Shown here: positions 57,679-64,000 of the stretch, piece after piece
Position numbering within the stretch: the first letter of the stretch is position 1
How the letters are laid out: every line of letters starts with the position of its first letter
NCBI GenBank assembly: GCA_009760855.2
Contig: WPIO01000175.1
Coordinates: forward strand, 553,830 to 617,829
Direction: 5' to 3'
Source of the DNA: Cristatella mucedo
Taxonomy: Eukaryota; Bryozoa; Phylactolaemata; Cristatellidae
DNA length: 64,000 nucleotides
Translations under genes and position numbers: made by a program
Notes under the pieces: model-generated
Database searches by the model: none
Seen by the model: only the letters and a program-made list of their open reading frames with translations
Told to the model about the DNA's origin: nothing

Positions 57679-60600
57679 CTAAAAGGTGCATATACCAAAC
57701 TCGGTACACAGGTCGTCCACAATTCGGCAGTTCTTCTCGACTGAAAACCATGCTGACAGGCGATGCCAAACCTTTGATCTAGGCGGACTGTGAGCCAGAC
57801 GACAAAGCTGCATTAGCTGGGATGGGGGATGCTGGTCAATAGAGTTCCTGCCGGGTAAGGGGTCGTAGTAAAACGTGGAGCGCCACTTGTGATATGCGTT
57901 ATAAGCTCCGTCGTTGCTGTCCAAGTATTTGAGGTATGCTGCTAGACGCTCGGGGCTGGAGAAGTTCTTCACGTGGATAAACGAATCGGGTGGAGCCACT
58001 TTCTGGTAATCGGAAATCGAGGGCCCAAGCACCACTGGCACAACTTCAGACTCCGGCTGGAGGATCTTGAACAACTTTTCCGTAATATAGTCGCTGCAGA
58101 TTGCATTTTCAAAAGAAAGGTAAAACTTGTATTTGCTGCTGAGTTTCAGAAAGCATTCATCCATAGATTTGTCTTTTGATTTCGGACAGGCCGAGATGGC
58201 GTCTGGAAAGGCGGACCAGCAGGAACCATACACGTCGACGAGGATAAACTTTCGTAGATCCTGCACGTATCGATGCCTTTTAGAAGACCAGTCACTGCTG
58301 CAATCACTCACGTACCAAAATGCTAGTGCCTTCTTTACAGTTGGACTTGCATATGTGGGCATTGGAACAGGACGTCTCCTCAATGATGGGGCATAACTGC
58401 AATAACCAATAGAATCTCTCATGCACGAGACACACGGATGAGACAACAAAGACAAGCTAACGCGAATTAGCTACAGCAAGGCATACCTTATGTTGGTCAG
58501 TTTACCTAAAACGAGTGCTAGTTAATACGAAAATTGTAAAAGAAAGCAGAAGCTAGCTATGTCCAAACATATGGTAACGCAGAGGAATGCCAATTCTAGT
58601 ACCCTGGCAAAAATTCATGTGCTCCGGTCAAGAAACTGTTAGAAAGCCCTCGATCATTGAATCATCCCAACCACTCATTTGGATGTTAAAAGAGAGTCCA
58701 CTGACCTCGCAAGGAGTGGCTAACGCTTCAATAAGCACTAGAGCAGCACACGCAGCAACTTTAAAGCAGTGCACTAAGCACTAAACGGACTATCCTGCGA
58801 TCTTACTATGGCAAGATCGCTGCAAGCAATGTAAAGCTCGGCATGCGGAAAGTGCAAGCCTTTTACGGAGCTATTCAAAGGTGAGGAAAATATAAGCCCT
58901 GACGTTTTGCTACGACACCTAGGTGACAATTTTCCAAGGAGACACGCATTTATGATTAAGTGACAAGTTTACAAAAGTTCACAGCCCCAATAAACTAGTT
59001 AAGCTTCTCTACGTGTCTGTTAATTCTAATTATGTTGCTACGAATGATAATGCATTTAAGAAAGCGCCGTTAGAGGACTCAGTCAATTTTTTAGTCCATT
59101 TTACAATTGCTTCAAAGGAAGAACGATCAAATGGTTGGTGGCAGCATGCTCAATGAACAACAAGAATAATATGATTAGGGGTGACAAATAGGGTCAGCAT
59201 GCAATTGTGGTCAGTGGCAGCATGCAACAGTGTCAGCACACCTAATCACATTAGGACGAACAACAGGGACCCACTAAATCCTGTCTTAAATAGATGGGTT
59301 TTCAGTTTCTCTTTAAATTCTGGACATATTAGATGTCGAAAAGCAGTTTTTTAGCACACGAATTGAGGGCACTACTTTACTAGTTTATACCGCACATGTT
59401 ACCAATAACCATTTCATCATGCTTCTTTGAAAGCATTTATAAACTGCAAAGACAGAGATTACGTCATCTGTTCTCTGACGGGGTATGCAAATAAATTATG
59501 ATTCTTATTTCATGAAATGGAGATCAGAAAAACCACTTCTACGGTACCTGTATGAACTACTTGTAAACAAATCTGCATGCTCTAAACATTTTCCGAAAAT
59601 AAAAAAATGCTACTCACTTGGGTTTTCAAACTAGAACAACTAGTCACCATCAGGAATCCTGCTTGTCTGACCACATTCGTCCATCGAATGCTCGCTTAGT
59701 GCTATAGCATGCTGTTAACCATACTAAGAAGCCGTTCGAAGGCGGACTCGGGAATATCTCACGCAGCCTATTTCAGTAACAGCTTGCTATCGAATCAATA
59801 AATAGAGGCAAGAGAGAGAATGAAAGGTGGGTAAGAAAGAGTCTGTAGTAGAAAGGAGGAGATGAGAGTGAGAGGAGAAAAGGAAGGAGGAAAGAGGAAG
59901 ATTAGCAAGTTGGAAAGGAATGAGAAAAGGACGGAGGGTAAGGAAATAAAGAAGCTAACAAAAAGTTGCAAAAACATGAGAGCAGGAAGAGATGAAGGGA
60001 TAGTTAATATAAATTAGTTCACAATCCAGAGAGAGTGAGAGAGAGAGAGAGATCCATCTCTTTCAAGGCACTTCCCATTATCTAGAAAAACGTGAACCTT
60101 TCCTTTCTATTTCAGCACTTTCAGCATATACAGAGTAATTTACCGGAATGAAATAATGGGATGAAGAACTTGAAGAATGTTAGCTTTGCTTTAAATTTAA
60201 ATTCTGTCAGTTGATGTCAAGATGTCGACCGGCAATGCCGCTTTAGGGGGGTGGAACTGAAAGCGCGGTCTCGGGAAGAATTGTTGCTGGTTTTGAGACA
60301 CACAGCGATGAATCAAATCAGAAAAACAGGCGGTTTGAGAGAAACCCCGTGAATTTCTTTAAATAAGTAAGCCGTAATGGGAGAGCAAAAACACCGGAGA
60401 GTGGATGAGTCCTATTAGAAGACGCTCCATCTGACTGGTAGCTCGAGCCGAAGTGGAAGAAGAGATTTAATGAGGAGAAGCAGTAGGATTAAAGGAGCGA
60501 GAGAGAAGGATAAAGATAGAGGAACAGACAAAAGAAAGGAAGGAGGTGCGTAAAAGGCAGCAACGTTTGTGGAGCTAGCAACGATTGTGGAGGATATGGA

Positions 60601-62165
60601 CATTTCCTCCGGACGTTTCCCGCTGATGTTTCTCCCCGGTATACGGTTTAGGTTTTACGGTTTAGTGTTTATGGTCTTAGGGTTAAGGGTTTTTAGGGTT
60701 TAGGGTTTACAATTGAGAGTTTTCGGGTTTAAGCTTTAGCGCTAAGGGTTTAGATTTTAGGGTTTCAGGGTTTAGTGTTAGGGTTTAGGTTTTAGGGCAG
60801 GCTACGCCTCCGCCGCCTGGATCCAACCTTGCTTATATTCCAATCTTTAATTAGTGAGCATTAGGGCATTACTAGATCTCTTGAGGTCGCGTTATACTTA
60901 TTGGACCTCTGAGGCTTAGCGCCCATTTGTAGGAACTCACGGCAACCAGTAGCGACCACCCGGTTTGACTGGTACAAACACGTGCCTGGCGGCGTCGAGC
61001 GGGACCTAACTTTGGCAGAACCAAGCTGTATAGCTCGCCGCTGCCGCAGCCGCCGCGACCGCCACCGTGCTTGCTCCATTAGAAAACATCCTTCAAATCC
61101 ACATATTCCTCTAATTATACTGAGTTGATTTTATTCTAATAGAGCATGAACACGAACTTCATTTAATCATGTATATAAATATATATATATATTAATATAT
61201 ATATATATATATAAATATATATATATATAAATAAATATAAATATATATATATATATATATATCCCCTCTCTGTATTCTTAGGTACTCATTCATCAACATA
61301 AGGGGAAATGTCTTACCCTAAAGGGGGCAATGTCCAGGGGAATGTCCTAGGGCCCACCCTAGGGGGGGATGTCCGAAAGGGGAAGCGTCCGGGAGGGGAA
61401 ATGTCCTACAACAGACTGTGGGGTATTGACGAGTAAAAGAGGATTGACAGTGGGAGGAATATGCATCATGATATTCACGTTCAAGATGTGATTAGTACGA
61501 GCGGCTTGGCTAAGAGAGCCGTTGCTGCTGCCTTTTACTCCTCAGTGCCAAGGAGGTAAGAAGAAGCCTCTGGGCGTACGATCTATCGCACTAGCTGCTG
61601 TTATGGTGTGGTGCTTGAGCCGCAGCTATTGCTGTCAGTTACCTGAAAATGACATCAGAGTCTTGTTTGTATGTAGCTGTCGCGTTGAAAATGCCATCGG
61701 CAGGTATGAATGAATTTTGGCAATACCGACTGGTTGGAGCCTCGCTGTTCAAATAGATGTATATTTGACTTGCATTCCGTTTCGGAGGGTAATGAAATCC
61801 AGCTCTTTGTTGGAAGCAACCGTGAAAGACTACCAGGTCTGCGACAGATACATACGATAGGTCCCTAGTGAATACACAGCCACTTTTTCGGAGATCGTCA
61901 ACATAGTCAGACTCAAACCAGATGCTGTGTTCGTACAGTGAAGTCCAAGCTACAATGATCTTAGTGGCACCAGCAGGCCTCGAGTTCTCTTCACTGGCTG
62001 TACCAAGGTCAAGGTAATACTCAGACACAGGTGGGCTGCTGCTGCTTTGATTCCTCGGGAGCTTGCATCTGGATGGGAACGGTTGCTGCTTCAAGGTGTA
62101 TACAATCGTTATAGGTGTGGACCACATGTAAATGATCAATCCAAATAGCAAGGTCGCGATTAAAA
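57679..62165 (-). CDS. Alpha-1,3-fucosyltransferase (GT10), two coding exons, 5' exon not found
   Basis: A host gene on the minus strand: exon 62165-61643, intron 61642-58397, exon 58396-57679. Joining is in frame: the donor CAG|GTAACT splits a codon after DSDVIF and the acceptor TTATTGCAG|TTATGCC completes it. The upstream exon opens after CTTTTTGCAG at a one-base phase, within a membrane anchor (LIATLLFGLIIYMW), and has no ATG, so a start exon lies further up. Then come a stem and the N-terminal domain (IIVAWTSLYEHS, GCVFTRDLS, ADLVVFHGCF). The second exon has FWYVSDCSS, VDVYGSC, the donor-site signature FYLSFENAIC / DYITEKLF (about 58125-58070), VVPVVLGPS, APPDSFIHV and a C-terminal Cys-rich end. 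About 412 codons are seen, normal for the family. GDP-fucose to GlcNAc transfer in the Golgi is family knowledge; the exact acceptor is unknown. The usual CxxC near the C-terminus is MxxC (LMQLC). Confidence 0.85.
59040..59335 (-). mobile_element. LINE-I 3' end in the fucosyltransferase intron
   Basis: TAATGCATTTAAGAAAGCGC, CGTTAGAGGACTCAGTCAAT, TTGCTTCAAAGGAAGAACGA and GGGTCAGCATGCAATTGTGG, ending in the C-terminal coding zone (GATGGGTTTTCAGTTTCTCT). Same strand as the gene. Confidence 0.78.
59360..59510 (+). mobile_element. LINE-I 3' end, opposite strand, in the intron
   Basis: ACATGTTACCAATAACCATT, TCATCATGCTTCTTTGAAAG, ACTGCAAAGACAGAGATTAC and GTCATCTGTTCTCTGACGGG. With the neighbour at 59040 it forms an outward-facing pair of short ends. 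Confidence 0.6.
59800..60060. repeat. Purine-rich GA/GGA tract
   Basis: Imperfect GAGAGA, GGAGGA and AAGGAGG units on the plus strand, ending in a pure GA run at about 60030-60052. It is inside the fucosyltransferase intron. Confidence 0.85.
60643..60803 (+). repeat. Interstitial telomere-like repeat
   Basis: Many imperfect TTTAGGG/TTAGGG units (GTTTAGGGTTTAC, TTAGGGTTAAGGG, TAGTGTTAGGGTTTAGG). Length about 160 bp. It lies in the fucosyltransferase intron. Confidence 0.85.
61171..61262. repeat. (TA)n microsatellite
   Basis: TATATATA runs with AAATA and TTAATA interruptions, about 90 bp. Confidence 0.95.
61300..61410 (+). repeat. G-rich imperfect tandem repeat
   Basis: About six units built on AGGGGAAATGTCC (AAGGGGAAATGTCTTACCC, AGGGGGCAATGTCC, AGGGGAATGTCC, AGGGGGGGATGTCC, AGGGGAAGCGTCC, AGGGGAAATGTCC) with spacers of 0-12 bp. 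On the transcribed-RNA side of the gene it is C-rich. Confidence 0.8.
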
Positions 62166-62354
62166 CTGCAAAAAGGCAAAGCACGAGAGATGCAGCAACA
62201 GAAAAGTTGATTAAATTGAGTACAAAATTACTCTCAAGGACTGCTGCTAACCAATTAATAGCGGTCGCTCTGCCAAGGTGAGCTTGAAGCTATCACAAAT
62301 GCATTCAATGCTTAAACAAACGTGTCGATCAGCCGTGACCAACTAGTCAGCAGC

Positions 62355-62483
62355 TTGCCTGTGACTAACAGATTAACTACCACATCGATGGTGCTTCATT
62401 TGTAGCAAATGCAAAATGCCTAGAAAGAGATTATGTTCCTTCGAGGGAGCTATATCAATTGAATAATTATCATTACTACTATC
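62355..62483 (+). mobile_element. LINE-I 3' end
   Basis: CTAACAGATTAACTACCACA, GTAGCAAATGCAAAATGCCT, AGAAAGAGATTATGTTCCTT, CGAGGGAGCTATATCAATTG and an AATTATCATTACTACT tail. Confidence 0.72.
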
Positions 62484-62597
62484 AAACAACTCGGCAGCAA
62501 GGTAAGCAATACACCTTCAAGATCGGAAACTAAACGTTGCATCAAGCTGGGGTGGGGCAGCTACTACTCCATGAAGGCTACACGGTTGTAATGTAGC

Positions 62598-62690
62598 GAC
62601 GACAGGGGATAATATTATATTATATATTATATACAATATATAATATATGTTATATTGTAATACTTTAGTATAATATAAATCATAAAAAGA
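62598..62690. repeat. AT-rich microsatellite
   Basis: TAATATTATATTATATATTA and related runs up to ATATAATATAAATC. Confidence 0.85.
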
Positions 62691-62694
62691 AGTT

Positions 62695-63120
62695 AGTATA
62701 GCACCAAACGAAACTAAATCTTCAACAATGAAGTCTACAGATATGAGAAATGAGTCATAACAACTTGTTAGTTATGCCTTATTCGGCCCTAGCATGCAAA
62801 GCAAAGGTAAGACAATTGGCAAGCACTTAGCAAATGCTGTGATGAAGTTAGGGGACTTTTAGCTTCTTTTAAAGGTCAAAAGGTAAGGGATGTAATTGTA
62901 TCAGCCGCTACTGACCTCCAGGCTTTGGGAACAAACAAACTAAAAGTAGTGTCTCCGAAGAATCTTGGGTTGGCTAGCGGTACAGTGAAACAACTTGAAT
63001 CGAAGGAACAAGTGATACGATATAAAGCCTTGTAAGAATGTATTTCCGTTTTTCAGATAAGCCTGAGCCACAACACAAAATCTTTGACTAGTGACTAAAC
63101 CTTGAATTCTCTAAGCAGCC
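62695..63120 (-). mobile_element. Old LINE-I copy M, left part
   Basis: TAGCACCAAACGAAACTAAA (eroded tail), GGACTTTTAGCTTCTTTTAA, CCAGGCTTTGGGAACAAACA and GTGTCTCCGAAGAATCTTGG are the C-terminal blocks in reverse. It resumes at 63475 beyond a SINE-2. Confidence 0.7.
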
Positions 63121-63149
63121 GGATAGGCATCTAGATTTTACCTAGGGTA

Positions 63150-63285
63150 AACTGCTTCCAACTCACGGTCCATGTTGTCGATTCGAGTTCGGAAGCAGAC
63201 AATTCTCTACTGATTGCTGTAAGAGTATGGTGTCAGTGAAGGCTCTTCAGCCGCTATATAAATAAGGCTAATTGATCAGCTGAAA
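63150..63285 (+). mobile_element. SINE-2 copy nested in LINE-I copy M
   Basis: GGTAAACTGCTTCCAACTCA, TGTTGTCGATTCGAGTTCGG (B box GATTCGAGTTC), GAAGGCTCTTCAGCCGCTAT and AAGGCTAATTGATCAGCTGA match the SINE-2 head, B box and 3' body. Confidence 0.65.
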
Positions 63286-63474
63286 GTAACATTTTTTGGA
63301 ACCCATCACAGCTTCGTGAGAAAGGGTATGCTAAAGGCGAGCACATCGATGATGAGAGATGGGCATAGCAGCCGAGTTTTTAACCAAGCTTAGGCTTCTT
63401 GCTTCACGGACAAGAAGACCGTGAAAAAGTAAGAGCTAGCAACGTCAAGTTTGTTATTCCTAGCTACCCATGCC

Positions 63475-63745
63475 CAAATTTATCTCAACGGTAAACTAAC
63501 TAAAAGTTGGCAGACATGACTGTCAAGCTGATGAGTTCATCTAGTGAAGCTAACTTTGGAGCAGGACACCCAGATTTCCAACGGACGTTACAGGAAATAT
63601 GATGGCCAAGCAGTATTGAGGGCTAAACTCGTCAATTTGGGGCGAAAATAGGTTTTCCCATAACTAGTAGGTTGATCTTATTGTTGTTCAATTCAACCAG
63701 TATGCTTTCAAAAATATGAGACTGTCAGCAAGCCATGCTAATTGC
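63475..63745 (-). mobile_element. Old LINE-I copy M, right part
   Basis: The reverse complement carries the DDxISSTVK block (CAAGCTGATGAGTTCATCTA), ARNLGVxxQ, and TNLLVMGK (TTTTCCCATAACTAGTAGGT). Follows copy M across the SINE-2. Confidence 0.7.
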
Positions 63746-63857
63746 GACTTCAGTGATTTCGATTTCTTGCAACTTGAGAAGGCTTCACATTACGGCTATG
63801 GCTATCAGTCAAGTGGATGCAAATCGAAGGCCTAGATCGAACTTATGGATTATATCG

Positions 63858-64000
63858 GAGGAGAAAGAGATTGAGAGATTTAGAGAGAGACAGAGAGAAA
63901 GAGAGAGAGAAAGTGTGAGAGAGAGAGAGATAGAGAGAGAAAGTGAGAGATAGGGAAAGAGATATAGAGAAAGAGAGAGAGAGAAAGAGAGAGAAAGAGA
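63858..64000. repeat. (GA)n microsatellite, runs off the window
   Basis: GAGAGAGA with AGAGATA, AAAGA and GTGAGA interruptions to the last base. Confidence 0.95.

Overview
This is animal nuclear DNA, almost certainly from an invertebrate. The evidence is spliced exons with a GT-AG intron, tRNA-derived SINEs, APE-type non-LTR retrotransposons (LINEs), a hAT-like miniature element, and long (TA)n, (GA)n and (TC)n microsatellites. There are no operons or ribosome binding sites. I cannot name the species or phylum from the sequence. The window is a gene-poor, repeat-dense stretch in which old transposon copies lie nested in one another.

Host genes: the only clear host gene family is family GT10 alpha-1,3-fucosyltransferase (Golgi enzymes that move fucose from GDP-fucose to GlcNAc in glycans). 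(1) At 57679-62165, minus strand, two coding exons join in frame across a 3.2 kb intron and encode a stem region plus a complete catalytic domain. The first coding exon with the start codon is not identified. (2) At 34750-35932, minus strand, lies a diverged paralogue that has no intron at the equivalent site. It is broken by one frameshift and two in-frame stops, so it is a pseudogene. A CpG-rich block at about 8930-9700 could be a promoter or first-exon region, but no product can be named.

Mobile DNA: the dominant family, called LINE-I here, resembles the CR1/L2 group. It has an APE endonuclease, a reverse transcriptase (RT), a C-terminal region, and a 3' end with a GCGCC/GGGCGC hairpin followed by a (TTA)n-like tail. 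Two copies are near full length from the N-terminal coding region (2152-5521 plus; 36702-40062 plus), and about thirty fragments lie on both strands. A second family, LINE-II, ends in (ATTAC)n and lies at about 26.0-27.0, 40.5, 43.3-45.4, 45.4-45.7 and 46.6-47.1 kb. Two tRNA-derived SINE families are present. SINE-1 carries the same 3' hairpin as LINE-I, so LINE-I probably mobilises it. SINE-2 has an unrelated 3' body. A 190-bp element at 49.24-49.43 kb resembles the SPIN group of hAT miniature elements, known for horizontal transfer.

Layout: 0-2 kb nothing clear; 2.1-8.2 kb LINE-I including a tail-to-tail inverted pair; 8.9-9.8 kb CpG-rich; 10.3-11.6 kb SINEs; 12.7-13.3 kb doubtful RT remnant; 14.9-18.8 kb nested LINE-I; 19.8-20.2 kb microsatellites; 22-25.8 kb LINE-II-like endonuclease, LINE-I and SINE-1; 26-33.3 kb LINE-II then three LINE-I copies; 34-36 kb fucosyltransferase pseudogene; 36.3-41.3 kb LINE-I; 42.9-47.1 kb GA repeat and LINE-II; 47.6-51 kb SINEs, LINE-I and the SPIN-like element; 51-57 kb mostly unique sequence; 57.7-62.2 kb fucosyltransferase gene with telomere-like and G-rich repeats in its intron; 62.3-64 kb LINE-I, SINE-2 and (GA)n.
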